Source: an uncultured Paracoccaceae bacterium
Lineage (GTDB): Bacteria > Pseudomonadota > Alphaproteobacteria > Rhodobacterales > Rhodobacteraceae
Direction: 5' to 3'
NCBI GenBank assembly: GCA_947503935.1
Contig: CANNFR010000010.1
Span: forward strand, 124,001-188,000
Length of the DNA stretch: 64,000 nt
Both the position numbers and the translations under genes were made by a program. Of this stretch, positions 1-8,865 are shown piece after piece. Below the pieces are notes generated by a model that saw only the letters and a list, made by a program, of their open reading frames with translations, did no database searches and was not told the DNA's origin. The first letter of the stretch is position 1. Each line of letters begins with the position of its first letter.

Positions 1-8
1 TTCCCTGC

Positions 9-39
9 CCCCGGATCGTGCCTGTCTTGAGATCCGGGG
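9..39. repeat. 9-bp inverted repeat at the window edge
   Basis: CCCCGGATC (9-17) and GATCCGGGG (31-39) form a perfect 9-bp stem around a 13-base loop. It could be the terminator of a gene to the left or a copy of a dispersed palindromic element; a similar GC-rich hairpin lies at 54039-54059. There is no clear T-run. Bases 40-184 hold no other convincing feature. Confidence 0.5.
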
Positions 40-184
40 TCTGCTCCAGATTTTCAGGATTGTGCGTTAGCCCATTTCAGTCGGCACGTCCGCGACCTTT
101 CCGACACCTCCCGTGACGGGTCTGGTTGCCAAACGGATTTTTTGCCTGCAACGTTCGCCTGACGCAACGGCAGGAGACGGGCAG

Positions 185-757
185 ATGGCGACGGCCGAGG
201 ATGTGGTTGAGTTCTGGCTGAACGAGATCGGTCAGGAGGGTTGGTACGCCGGCGGCGAAGCCGTGGATGCACAATGCAGGGAGCGATTTGGCGACGCCCT
301 GGCACAGGCCCGGGCAGGTGGGCATCGTGAGTGGCTGGGCAGGCCGAAATCGGCCTTGGCCTATCTGATCCTGACTGATCAATTCTCGCGCAATATCCAC
401 CGCGGAACGCCCGAGGCCTTCGCGACCGATCCCCTCGCGCTCTCTGCCGCGGTTCATGCCGTGAAAACCGGCCTCGACCTGCGGATCGAGGGGATCGGGC
501 GGCAATTCTTCTACATGCCGTTCGAACATGCCGAGACGCGCCAGGCGCAGGCGCGGGCGGTCTGTCTGTTCGTGACGCGGATGCCGGACGATCCGGGAGA
601 TAATCTGGTCCATGCGCTGGCCCATCGCGAGATCATCCGCCGTTTCGGCCGGTTCCCATTTCGCAACGAGGTGCTCGGCCGCGGCAGCAGCGCGGCCGAA
701 GCGGCGTTTCTGAAGGATGAGGGCTATGGCGGCGTGGTTGAGCGGCTGAAGGCCTGA
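185..757 (+). CDS. DUF924 family protein
   Basis: A 190-residue protein of the DUF924 family, an all-helical TPR-like fold of unknown biochemical function that is common in proteobacteria. Family hallmarks are the early segment around VEFWLNEIGQEGWY, the central LILTDQFSRNIHRG motif and the FFYMPFEHAE motif. An in-frame start exists at 113, but its extra 24 residues do not look like the family, so the ATG at 185 is preferred. It is a single-gene unit with its 3' end facing the sugar transporter operon. There is no signal peptide, so it should be cytoplasmic. Confidence 0.85.
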   Translation: MATAEDVVEFWLNEIGQEGWYAGGEAVDAQCRERFGDALAQARAGGHREWLGRPKSALAYLILTDQFSRNIHRGTPEAFATDPLALSAAVHAVKTGLDLRIEGIGRQFFYMPFEHAETRQAQARAVCLFVTRMPDDPGDNLVHALAHREIIRRFGRFPFRNEVLGRGSSAAEAAFLKDEGYGGVVERLKA

Positions 758-826
758 CCCATCTGCCCGAGGCCGGCCAAGACAGCGGCGCCGGAGAAAT
801 CCGCGTCAGAGCCTTGGAATGTCGCC

Positions 827-1846
827 TTAGCCGGTCGCAAGGCCCGATGCGTCAAAGCCGTGCAGGGTGCCGGTTTGGAAAGCCAGCCCCGCGGCATCAC
901 CCGGCTTCAGCGCAGTATCCCCGCTGATCCGAACCGTCACCTGACCGGCCGCGCCGCACTCCATGATGACGAAGGTATCGGCCCCCAGATATTCCAGCAC
1001 GTCCACTTTGCCTTGCAGGTTGCCGGCGCCGGGGTCGACCAACTTGATATGTTCGGGGCGGACGCCAAGCGACACGGTCCCGGCGGGCAGGGTGACGCCC
1101 GTGGCATGCTCGGCCGGCATCACGTTCATGCGGGGCGAGCCGATGAACTGCGCCACGAACAGGTTTGCCGGCTTTTCATAGAGCTCGCGCGGGCTGCCGA
1201 CCTGGGCGATCTTGCCGAAATCCAGCACCACGATGCGGTCGGCCAGCGTCATCGCCTCGACCTGGTCGTGGGTGACGTAGATCATCGTGGTCTTCAGCGT
1301 CTGATGCAGCTTGGCGATTTCATAGCGCATTTCGACCCTGAGCGCTGCGTCGAGGTTCGACAGCGGCTCATCAAACAGAAAGGCGGTCGGGTCGCGCACG
1401 ATGGACCGGCCGATGGCGACGCGCTGGCGTTGCCCGCCCGAGAGGTCCTTGGGCCTGCGGTCAAGATAGGCGTCGAGTTTCAGCACCCGCGCGGCCTCAT
1501 CGACCTTGGCATCGATCTCTGCCTTGGGAAGGCCCGCGGATTTCAGCGGAAAGCCCACATTCTCGCGCACCGACATATGCGGGTAGAGCGCATAGGACTG
1601 GAACACCATCGCAAGACCGCGCTTGCTGGGCGGCTCGGAGGTGGCATCCCGATCACCGATCATGATGTGCCCGCGCGAGGTTTCCTCAAGCCCCGCGATC
1701 ATGCGCAAGAGGGTTGACTTGCCGCAGCCGGAGGGTCCGACGAAGATGACGAATTCACCCTCCTTGATGGTCAGATCGACCCCCTTGATGACCTGCACTT
1801 CGCCGAACCATTTCTCGACAGCCCTCAGTTCAATCGATGTCATCAT
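827..1846 (-). CDS. Sugar ABC transporter ATP-binding protein (MalK/UgpC/AglK type)
   Basis: ATPase that powers the sugar importer encoded upstream. It is 339 residues, with Walker [10 protein letters not shown] at 37-45, signature LSGGQRQR near 135, Walker [12 protein letters not shown] near 155, and the C-terminal OB-type regulatory domain ([11 protein letters not shown]) typical of CUT1 importers. It is the last gene of the five-gene operon behind the LacI regulator. The start overlaps the stop of the glycosidase gene (ATGA), which implies translational coupling. A second ATG follows immediately at 1843. The name AglK is by similarity of type only; substrate is inferred from the neighbouring glycosidase. 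Confidence 0.92.
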   Translation of the reverse strand: MMTSIELRAVEKWFGEVQVIKGVDLTIKEGEFVIFVGPSGCGKSTLLRMIAGLEETSRGHIMIGDRDATSEPPSKRGLAMVFQSYALYPHMSVRENVGFPLKSAGLPKAEIDAKVDEAARVLKLDAYLDRRPKDLSGGQRQRVAIGRSIVRDPTAFLFDEPLSNLDAALRVEMRYEIAKLHQTLKTTMIYVTHDQVEAMTLADRIVVLDFGKIAQVGSPRELYEKPANLFVAQFIGSPRMNVMPAEHATGVTLPAGTVSLGVRPEHIKLVDPGAGNLQGKVDVLEYLGADTFVIMECGAAGQVTVRISGDTALKPGDAAGLAFQTGTLHGFDASGLATG

Positions 1847-3102
1847 GCGGCCCCCTTGGCCTGTTCCAGGTTCCGCCCGGCCCAGGTCAGCCAGATTGCC
1901 GCGGTCCAGGTGAAATCATGGCCGCCGCAGGGCGTGCCGTCGGTCGGATCGAAATATTCGTAGAACCCGTGCCGTTCGATCAACGCCGCGGTCTCGGCGC
2001 GCAGGCGGGCCTCAAGATCACCGCGGCCCGCATCGCGCAGGCCGATCGCCATCAGCGCGTTGACGACAGGCCAGGCCGGCCCGCGCCAATAGCGGCGCGG
2101 ATCGAAGATCGCGGCCTCGGGATCGGCCGAGGGGATACCAAAGCCCACGGCGTTCCAGACCCGCATCAATTGGGCATCAAGCTCGGGATTTCCGGCCCCG
2201 GCCAGATAGGCCAGAAAAGCACCCGACCCCAGAACGCCCGCAAATCGGCCCGAGCGCAGATCTTTGGCATCATAGGACCCCAGATCGGCATTCCAGATCA
2301 GCGGCAAGGCGTTGCGCAGCGCCAGCGCCCACCCCTCGATTTCACTGACATCCTGGCCCAGCGCCCGGCCGAGAACGGCCAGATCCTCATGCGCGCGCAA
2401 GAGGATGAAGGTGATGCCGGGATCGGCCATCAGGAACGGCCCGTCGGCCACGATCCGGGCCTGGTCCCAGCCCACCTTCACGCCGAACTGGACCATCGCG
2501 ATATAGCGGTCATACTCGGCCTTGCTGGGGCGCATCGAGGGGTCGACATGGCCGGTATCGCGGCGGGTATATTCGCCCACCTGTGAGCCATCGACGCCCG
2601 CCATCCCGATATCCCAATCGGGGCAATTGTCGCGCCCGCTTTCCCAAGGGTGGGTGATCGCGACCGGCCCGTGACCGCATCGCATCTCGTGCCACCAGCG
2701 GTGCCAGTTGACCAGCCGGGGATAGAGCGCCTCCAGCCGGGCGCGCCCGAAGGCTTGATCCTCCTCCCAGATCAGCCGTGTCAGTGTCGCCGCGACGGGC
2801 GGCTGAGAGATGCCGGATGTCGCCGGGCTTTGCGACGTGTCCCAGACCTCGGGGCCGGGGAAATAGCCCGGATCCGACTTGTGGAAGATGATGTGCGGGA
2901 CCATCCCATCCTCCCATTGCGCGGCCATCAAGGTCTCAAGCTCCTGCCAGGCGCGCGGCAGGTCGAAGGTTGCAAAGCCCCAGGCGGCAAAGGCGCTGTC
3001 CCAGTTCCACTGGTAGGGGTAGAGGCCAGCGGTCGGCACCGTGTATCCGCCCCGGTCGTTCTTGCGCAGAATGGCGCGCGCTTGATTGTCGAGTGATGTC
3101 AT
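1843..3102 (-). CDS. MGH1-like / GH63 family glycosidase, possible glucosyl- or mannosylglycerate hydrolase
   Basis: A 419-residue (alpha/alpha)6-barrel glycosidase without signal peptide, so it acts on sugar already imported. Seen directly: WNWDS at 32-36, the [12 protein letters not shown] motif that resembles the acid-residue motif of GH63/MGH1 enzymes, [10 protein letters not shown], and the C-terminal [13 protein letters not shown] block. Mannosylglycerate and glucosylglycerate hydrolases of GH63 are of about this length and are cytoplasmic. Substrate assignment is inference; another small alpha-glycoside remains possible. It sits between the permease AglG-like gene (4-bp gap) and the ATPase (ATGA overlap), so hydrolysis is genetically tied to uptake. 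Confidence 0.82.
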   Translation of the reverse strand: MTSLDNQARAILRKNDRGGYTVPTAGLYPYQWNWDSAFAAWGFATFDLPRAWQELETLMAAQWEDGMVPHIIFHKSDPGYFPGPEVWDTSQSPATSGISQPPVAATLTRLIWEEDQAFGRARLEALYPRLVNWHRWWHEMRCGHGPVAITHPWESGRDNCPDWDIGMAGVDGSQVGEYTRRDTGHVDPSMRPSKAEYDRYIAMVQFGVKVGWDQARIVADGPFLMADPGITFILLRAHEDLAVLGRALGQDVSEIEGWALALRNALPLIWNADLGSYDAKDLRSGRFAGVLGSGAFLAYLAGAGNPELDAQLMRVWNAVGFGIPSADPEAAIFDPRRYWRGPAWPVVNALMAIGLRDAGRGDLEARLRAETAALIERHGFYEYFDPTDGTPCGGHDFTWTAAIWLTWAGRNLEQAKGAA

Positions 3103-3106
3103 TGCC

Positions 3107-4321
3107 TTATCCTTTGACCGATCCTGCGGTCAGACCCTTGGTCATGAAGCGTTCCAGCCCCAGGAAGATCGCCATGATCGGCACCGTTGCGATCACCGAT
3201 CCGGCCATCAGGTGCTGGCGGGGAATTTCGGACGAGTTGAGGGAAGCGATCCCCCGCGTCAGCGTGAATTTCGACGGGTCGTCGAGCAGCATGAAGGCCA
3301 GGAGAAACTCGTTCCAGGCGATCATGAAGACATAGAGCGACACGCTCGCCAGCGCGGGCAGCGAAAGCGGCAGGGTGATCTTCCAGATCACGGCCAGCCG
3401 CGACAGACCATCCATCAGCCCGGCCTCCTCGATCTCGGCTGGAAGACCCCGGAAGTAGCCCTGCAGCATGTAAAGCGCGACGGGAATGGTCGTGACCGGA
3501 TAGATCATCACGATGCCCCAGAAGGAATTGCGCAGGCCCGTCATCGAAAACGCGATGTAGATCGGCAGGGCCAGGACAATCATCGGCACCATGTAGATCA
3601 GCAGGATCGAGCGCGAAAAGGCCGTCTGCCCGCGAAAGCGCAGCCGCGCCACGGCATAGGCGCCGGGAATGGCGAAGGCGAGCGTGATGAAGACGGTCAG
3701 CACCGAGATGAAGAAGGAATTGAAGAGGTAGGTGCCGAAATTGAACTGCGTAAACAGCTCGTTATACGACCGGAAAAGCTCGGTGCCCCGCGACAGATCG
3801 ACCGAAAAATCCAGCGGATTCTGGATCAGTTCTGACTGGTTCTTCAGGCTGGTCATCACCATGACGTAGAAGGGGATCAGCACGATGGCGGTAAAGAAGA
3901 TGTAGCCGAAGCCGGTCAGGAACCGAATGACGGCGCCTTCGAATTCGTGGCGGGTCAGCGGACCTTTGGCCACATCGTCGAGGATGGTGTAGAGCGACCA
4001 GACGAACGCAATGGCCAGGATCGCGGCCGCACTTGCGCGCGTCCAGATCGAGGCGGCCGGTCCGAAGTCCAGCGGGCCGACCTCAAAGAGCGTGAGCAGG
4101 ATCAACGCACCCGCCGCGATGGCCCGGCCCGGCGTTCCGCCAAGACGTTGCGAGGCCAGATAGCCGACAACCGCCCCCCAGAGCAGGCTGACAGACATGT
4201 TCGGGCGCACCGGGTCGCCTGTTGCAAACGACATTGCAATTGCGACGGTCACCGACAGCACCACCATCCACAGCGCGCCCAGAAGGGGCCCGGTGACATA
4301 TCCAAAGCGCAGCACGCTCAT
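3107..4321 (-). CDS. Sugar ABC transporter permease (AglG/MalG type) with extended N-terminus
   Basis: Second integral membrane subunit of the sugar importer. The C-terminal ~280 residues are a standard CUT1 permease with the EAA loop (EEAGLMDGLSRLAVIWKITLPLS region) that docks on the ATPase, and the typical ending of MalG-like proteins. At 404 residues it is longer than the usual ~280: residues 1-115 carry about three additional hydrophobic segments before the first canonical helix. Its start overlaps the stop of the upstream permease gene by four bases. It is co-transcribed with the binding protein, the partner permease, the glycosidase and the ATPase. Confidence 0.9.
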   Translation of the reverse strand: MSVLRFGYVTGPLLGALWMVVLSVTVAIAMSFATGDPVRPNMSVSLLWGAVVGYLASQRLGGTPGRAIAAGALILLTLFEVGPLDFGPAASIWTRASAAAILAIAFVWSLYTILDDVAKGPLTRHEFEGAVIRFLTGFGYIFFTAIVLIPFYVMVMTSLKNQSELIQNPLDFSVDLSRGTELFRSYNELFTQFNFGTYLFNSFFISVLTVFITLAFAIPGAYAVARLRFRGQTAFSRSILLIYMVPMIVLALPIYIAFSMTGLRNSFWGIVMIYPVTTIPVALYMLQGYFRGLPAEIEEAGLMDGLSRLAVIWKITLPLSLPALASVSLYVFMIAWNEFLLAFMLLDDPSKFTLTRGIASLNSSEIPRQHLMAGSVIATVPIMAIFLGLERFMTKGLTAGSVKG

Positions 4322-5598
4322 AGACCTTCCTCCCGGCTGATATATTTCAGGAAGAAGATCGAGAAGGTCAGCAGGCAGCCGAAGATCACCACCGCAACTG
4401 CCGCGCCCGCGCCGATATTCGAGATCGCGAAGGCCTGCTCATAGACGCTGACCGTCAATGTCCGTGTGCCGGCATTGCCGCCGGTCAGCAGGAAGATGTC
4501 GTCGAACTTGTTGAACGTCCAGATGAAGCGCAAGAGGAACAGGACGCTGAGGATACCCAGCAATTGCGGCAGGCTGAGATACCAGAATTGCTGAAAGGGC
4601 GAGGCGCCGTCCATGTCGGCGGCCTCGTACATGTCGCCATCGATGCTTTGCATCCGCGCCAGGATGAACAGGAACGACAGTGGAAAGTAGCGCCAGATCT
4701 CAAAGACCGTGACCATGATCAGCGCCAGCGGGCGTTCGCCGAAAAAGTTGATCGCCTCGCGCGTCACGCCCATCTGCACCAAAAGCGCGTTGGCCGAGCC
4801 CGAGAACGGATCGAAGAGGATCAGCCAGGCAAACGCCACGGCAATCACAGGCGCCACATAAGGGAAAAGATAAAGCCCCCGCAGAATGCCTTGCCCCCTG
4901 AAGGCCTTGTTCAAGAGAAGTGCGGCGAACAGCCCCACCAGCAAGGCCCCGATCGTGCCGAACACGGTGTAGAACAGCGTCACCCAGAGGACTTCAAGGA
5001 ACTCATCGGCCTGAAAGATGCGCGCGAAATTGTTCAGCGTGAACGTGCCATCGGTCAGCACGCTTGACGATCGGCCCTCGACCCTCGGCGGGCTGTCCTG
5101 GGGCCGTATGGCATTGTCGAGATAGGCCTGGGTTACGATGACGGGGATGGTCAGCGTTTCGCGATACCCGGCCTCCCAATCACCCAGATCGCACGACAGC
5201 GCCTGATCTTGCAGGCTGCATCGCGCATCCAGATCGACGATCTCCAGCCCATCGGGCACCAGATCGTCGAAGCGGACGCCCAGAATGGGTTGCTCCTGCG
5301 ACGAGTTGCGCAGCCTGTAGCGCAAGGTGGCCTCGTCGCCGGCAGCCTCGGGGCTGCCGCGCAGATCCTCGCGCAGCACCACCTCTGGCGCGCGCAGATC
5401 CGCCAGGCTGACGGGCTTCACCGAGATCCAGAAGATCGCCAGAAGAGGCAAGATCACCACCAGCGCCACGGCCGCGATCGTGGGGGTCAAGAGGCCCCAG
5501 GCCAGCCGGGCTTCGCGTTTGGCCAGGGGGCCGGTGCCGAGGGGGGGTGTTGCGTCTGCCATGGGGTGCGGGGTGCTCTGGTCTGACACTGGGATCAC
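4318..5598 (-). CDS. Sugar ABC transporter permease (AglF/MalF type) with a DUF11-like periplasmic insert
   Basis: First permease subunit of the importer, 426 residues. Transmembrane helix 1 spans about 33-60; the next helix begins near 203. Between them lies a ~140-residue periplasmic segment, of which 88-157 reads like a DUF11-type beta-sandwich (pattern: RYRLRNSS, DDLVPDGLEIV, CDLGDWEAGYRETLTIPV), with two cysteines at 127 and 136. MalF of E. coli also has a large loop here that contacts the binding protein, so a similar role is plausible. The EAA loop is YEAADMDGASPFQQFWYLSLPQL. The gene is 54 bases downstream of the binding-protein gene. Confidence 0.9.
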   Translation of the reverse strand: MIPVSDQSTPHPMADATPPLGTGPLAKREARLAWGLLTPTIAAVALVVILPLLAIFWISVKPVSLADLRAPEVVLREDLRGSPEAAGDEATLRYRLRNSSQEQPILGVRFDDLVPDGLEIVDLDARCSLQDQALSCDLGDWEAGYRETLTIPVIVTQAYLDNAIRPQDSPPRVEGRSSSVLTDGTFTLNNFARIFQADEFLEVLWVTLFYTVFGTIGALLVGLFAALLLNKAFRGQGILRGLYLFPYVAPVIAVAFAWLILFDPFSGSANALLVQMGVTREAINFFGERPLALIMVTVFEIWRYFPLSFLFILARMQSIDGDMYEAADMDGASPFQQFWYLSLPQLLGILSVLFLLRFIWTFNKFDDIFLLTGGNAGTRTLTVSVYEQAFAISNIGAGAAVAVVIFGCLLTFSIFFLKYISREEGL

Positions 5599-5652
5599 AT
5601 CGGGCGGGGGCGCCGGGCGCGGTTGCGCCCGCCCGAAGCCAGAGAGGGCGGA

Positions 5653-7005
5653 TCACTCGATCGCGGCGATCGCCTCGTTCAGGGCCACGACCGTGGCTGC
5701 GGCATCGCGCTGGCCATCGATATACTCGCGCACGATCCGGTTGATGACCTGGCTGTTGATGATGGCCGAGGCCGTGGACAGTTGGCCCTCCGCCACGCCC
5801 CAGCGCTGCGCCACGTCGAGGCCGCCGACGATCTCGTCGATCATGGCCGCGTCGTAAAGTTCGCCCAACGGGGCGCGCCGGTCGACGCCGACATCAAGCG
5901 TGGCCCAGAGATCGGAGAATTCCGTGGGGTTTTCCGCCGTGCCGCGCCGGACCGGGAACTTTCCTTCGGGCGCGATCGCCAAGGTCGCGCCGTAGCCCTC
6001 GCTCAGCGAATATTCCACGAAGGCCATCGCCGCGTCGGTCGAGGCGTCGGACGTGATCCCGAAATAGCGCAGATCGGCCCAGGCGGCGCCATCTGGGTTC
6101 GACGGCCCCGAAAAGTTGGTCACGATCCCGGTGGCTGCGGCCAGATCGCGCGATGTCGGGTCATCGTTGATCGTGGGCGGGGCGCTGTCGCGCAGTCCGG
6201 CCAGTTCGTCCAGAATGAAGGGCGACCAGATGATCATCGCCGCATTGCCGCTGAAATAGAGGCTGCGGGACTGATCCCAGTAAAGATCGCCCGGGGGGGA
6301 GGCGTCGGCGATGGCCTTGTAGAACTCAAGCACCTCGATTGTCGCGGCTTCGTCCAGCGGCTGGATGCCATCGGGGCCCACGGGCGAGACGCCGTTGGCC
6401 AGAAAGACATGCTCAAGGACCTGGCTCATGAAGTTTTCGTCGACCTTGGTGGCTGCGACAAAGCCGTACATCTCGGGCGGGTTATGCAGCGCCTCGATCG
6501 CGGCCAGAACACTGGCATACGAGGTGGGCGGCTCAAGGCCGCCCGCCTCGAACAGATCGGCGCGATAGACGATCATCTGGGTCCAGCCATCTACCGGCAC
6601 CGATGCGTAGCCGCCATCGACCGCGCCCATTTGCAACGCGCCAGAGGCGAAGGTATTAGCGCCCAGCGCCTCGATCACATCGGTTGCGGCGTCGATGTCA
6701 AGGATGCCCGCCTCGGCCCAGGGGGCCAGATACTGGACAGAGTGATAGATGACATCGGGCAGATCGCCTGCCGCGAAGGCCGCGGTGGCGCGGGTGCCGA
6801 GGTCGGTCTCGGTGACAGGGATGACCTGTACATTGTGGCCGGTCGCCTCGGCGAAGGCGGCGGCCATTTCTTCCTGGCGGGCCAGACGCTCGGGCTGCTC
6901 TTCGGTTGTCCAAAACCGCAGTTCTTCGGCCTGCGCGCCAAGGGCCGCCATTGCAAAGGCTGTCGCCGTGCCCACGCGCAGCATCGCCCTGATCCCTGAT
7001 GCCAT
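5653..7005 (-). CDS. Extracellular sugar-binding protein of the ABC transporter (AglE type)
   Basis: Periplasmic binding protein, 450 residues, first structural gene of the operon after the regulator. A signal peptide ends near residue 26 (AALGAQA, then EELRFWTT). The mature protein begins like family-1 binding proteins and shows the segment GDLPDVIYHSVQYLAPWAEAGILDI found in this class. It delivers the sugar to the two permeases. The 48-base gap to the regulator gene contains a purine-rich Shine-Dalgarno run but no obvious promoter. Substrate is not readable from the sequence; the GH63-like enzyme in the operon suggests a small glycoside. Confidence 0.9.
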   Translation of the reverse strand: MASGIRAMLRVGTATAFAMAALGAQAEELRFWTTEEQPERLARQEEMAAAFAEATGHNVQVIPVTETDLGTRATAAFAAGDLPDVIYHSVQYLAPWAEAGILDIDAATDVIEALGANTFASGALQMGAVDGGYASVPVDGWTQMIVYRADLFEAGGLEPPTSYASVLAAIEALHNPPEMYGFVAATKVDENFMSQVLEHVFLANGVSPVGPDGIQPLDEAATIEVLEFYKAIADASPPGDLYWDQSRSLYFSGNAAMIIWSPFILDELAGLRDSAPPTINDDPTSRDLAAATGIVTNFSGPSNPDGAAWADLRYFGITSDASTDAAMAFVEYSLSEGYGATLAIAPEGKFPVRRGTAENPTEFSDLWATLDVGVDRRAPLGELYDAAMIDEIVGGLDVAQRWGVAEGQLSTASAIINSQVINRIVREYIDGQRDAAATVVALNEAIAAIE

Positions 7006-7053
7006 TGTTTTCTCTCCCTTTTTGTTGGTCTTGATCGTGTTGGTGGGTCCCGA

Positions 7054-8109
7054 TCAGGCCGGCCCGGTCGAGCCGCGATCGATAAAGGTCGCCCGCGTCG
7101 TTTGCCGAAGCGCATCGGGGCTTTCGCCGCGGATACGGCGGATCAGCAATGTCGACAGGGCCGCACCGGCGGCGCGGTTGTCGACGGCAAAGGTGGTCAG
7201 CGGCGGCTGTGCATGCAGGCCTTCGGGGATGCCGTCATAGCCGGTCACGGACAGGTCGCGGCCAATCGCAAGCCCCCGCGCCTCCGCCGCGCGATAGACG
7301 CCGAGGGCCGCGAAATCGACGGCGCAGACAATCGCTGTGGGCGGGGCGGGGTGGTCCAGGATCGCTTCGGCGGCTGCGGCGCCATCCTGCAGCGTCATGG
7401 CATCCTGGCGCATCAATCCCGCATCGATCTCAAGCCCCGCCTCCCTCATCCCGGCGGCAAATCCCTCGGCCCTGAGCGGGGCATACATGTATTTCATCCC
7501 GCCGTTGATAAAGCCGATCCGCCGGTGCCCCAGCCCGGCCAGATGGCGCACGGCGTCGCGCATCGCCTCTTCGCCCAGCACGTCGAACCAGGCGCAGCCC
7601 TCGGCGTTTTTGTGGCGGCCGAAGAGGACGAAGGGCACCCCTTCGGCGCGCAGCAATCGCACACGCGGGTCGTCCGACATCGCGCGCGGCAGGACGAACC
7701 CGTCGGCCTTGCCGTCGCGCAGAAGGGCCCGGAACGTGTCAATCATCGCCGCATGGCTGTCCGACGCGGCCACCGTCAGCGTCCAGCCCTCGGCGCTGGC
7801 GCCTTCGGACAGGCCGGCCAGGAATTCCGCCAGGAAGGGGCGCTGGGCATCGTGGTCGGACAATTGCAGCACCAGCCCGAGTGACCGTGTGCGCCCGGTC
7901 TTGATGGCTTGCGCATGGCTGAGGGGGCGGTAGCTCATCTTTTCGGCCATGCGCGTGACGCGCAGGCGCGTGGCCTCGGAGATATCTGGATAGCCGTTCA
8001 TCGCGCGTGAGACCGTGGATTTGGTCAATCCAAGGGCCTGGGCCATGTCCTCGATCGTGACGCGCTTGCGTGCCCCGCCATCCGATAGCGGCGCCACCGG
8101 TCCTTCCAT
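7054..8109 (-). CDS. LacI-family transcriptional regulator of the sugar operon
   Basis: A 351-residue repressor with an N-terminal helix-turn-helix (about 17-63: VTIEDMAQALGLTKSTVSRAMNG, then hinge RPLSHAQAIKTGRTR) and a periplasmic-binding-protein-like effector domain. It is the first gene of the minus-strand operon and 30 bases downstream of a perfect palindrome that fits a LacI-family operator, so it probably autoregulates and represses its own transporter and glycosidase genes until the imported sugar binds. The effector is unknown. An in-frame ATG at 8109 begins the protein; about 15 residues precede the HTH. Confidence 0.92.
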   Translation of the reverse strand: MEGPVAPLSDGGARKRVTIEDMAQALGLTKSTVSRAMNGYPDISEATRLRVTRMAEKMSYRPLSHAQAIKTGRTRSLGLVLQLSDHDAQRPFLAEFLAGLSEGASAEGWTLTVAASDSHAAMIDTFRALLRDGKADGFVLPRAMSDDPRVRLLRAEGVPFVLFGRHKNAEGCAWFDVLGEEAMRDAVRHLAGLGHRRIGFINGGMKYMYAPLRAEGFAAGMREAGLEIDAGLMRQDAMTLQDGAAAAEAILDHPAPPTAIVCAVDFAALGVYRAAEARGLAIGRDLSVTGYDGIPEGLHAQPPLTTFAVDNRAAGAALSTLLIRRIRGESPDALRQTTRATFIDRGSTGPA

Positions 8110-8139
8110 TTTCCATCCTCCCGATGCCGAGATTGGAAA

Positions 8140-8155
8140 CCGAAACCGGTTTCGG
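8140..8155. promoter_or_regulatory. Perfect 16-bp palindrome, putative LacI-family operator
   Basis: CCGAAACCGGTTTCGG is fully self-complementary, with the central CG step typical of LacI/PurR-family operators. It lies 30 bases upstream of the regulator start, in the only promoter-sized space in front of the operon. Autoregulation is inferred from position and symmetry. Confidence 0.75.
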
Positions 8156-8271
8156 CAAGAGAAATATTCACGAGAGGCGACAAAGGCCCGGGGCTTGGCG
8201 CCGTATTTCAGAGAATCGTTTCGCGTCTATCATCGTTTCGAGGGGCCATCGAAGCCAAAGCGAGATGACCG

Positions 8272-8512
8272 ATGTCCACCATCCAGATCTCGCGCCGCCA
8301 GGCCATCGCCGGATCAGCGGCCCCCGCGACTGCGCTGTCTCTGTCAGGCCTCGGCCGCGCAGCTTCCCATCCGATGCTGACCCACAGCGTGCAATCGGAT
8401 TCGGATGATGTCACTCATGATAGCGCTGTTATCTGGGCTTGGGCCGACCGTGAGGCGAAGAGACCGGTGATCGCTTTACGACCGAAAGTCTTGCCAACGC
8501 GCACCGGGCCCC
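8272..8512 (+). pseudogene. Alkaline phosphatase D (phoD) N-terminal remnant
   Basis: The first ~55 codons read like the start of a PhoD phosphatase: SRRQAIAG Tat motif, then HPMLTHSVQS and DVTHDSAVIWAWADREA. Two extra residues sit in the normally invariant QSGDVT block, arising from a TCGGAT duplication. After about 8466 homology continues only in another frame (DRFTTESLANAHR from 8469), showing a frameshift, and stops near 8510. The several hundred remaining codons of a phosphatase are absent. The fragment cannot make an active enzyme. Confidence 0.7.
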
Positions 8513-8865
8513 TGCGCTGGGTATTGCGCGGGGCCGGCTTTTGCCGTGCTCAGCCAGGCCGCGGCTTGATCGGCCCAGTCCTGCGGGGCGCCGTCATAGC
8601 CGTGGAAGGCGACCGGATGTAGCCAACCTGCAAGCGATGACAGCGCTAACAGAACCGTCACATAGGCCGTCAGATCGCGGTAGAAGGCGCAATCGATCTG
8701 ATCTTTCGGATGATAGATATCGTGGTGCAGCGATATCGGCAGATCGGCGAGTGCGACGCCGGCATATTCTTCCTGATGCTGCATCCAGGCGACGATCCAT
8801 CGAGGGGGCCCTGGCGGCATTGCCGCGCGAAGGCGGGCTGCGATTTCGGAGGCGGAGTGGGTCAT
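8476..8865 (-). CDS. Hypothetical protein
   Basis: Not recognised. A 129-residue ORF with a balanced composition, a His-rich middle (LHHDIYHPKDQIDCAFYRDL) and one moderately hydrophobic stretch (VTVLLALSSLAGWLHPVAF). Its ATG overlaps the stop of the ORF upstream (ATGA), which supports real translation. Its last ~12 codons are read from the antisense strand of the phoD remnant, so the natural 3' end may have been replaced during the same rearrangement. It may be a truncated gene. Confidence 0.45.
   Translation of the reverse strand: MTHSASEIAARLRAAMPPGPPRWIVAWMQHQEEYAGVALADLPISLHHDIYHPKDQIDCAFYRDLTAYVTVLLALSSLAGWLHPVAFHGYDGAPQDWADQAAAWLSTAKAGPAQYPAQGPGARWQDFRS

Noticed and set aside
5623-6999. 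Long plus-strand ORF of 458 codons
   Set aside because: It is the antisense of the sugar-binding protein gene, which has a signal peptide and family motifs; the ORF product has only Arg/Gly/His-rich composition typical of high-GC shadows.
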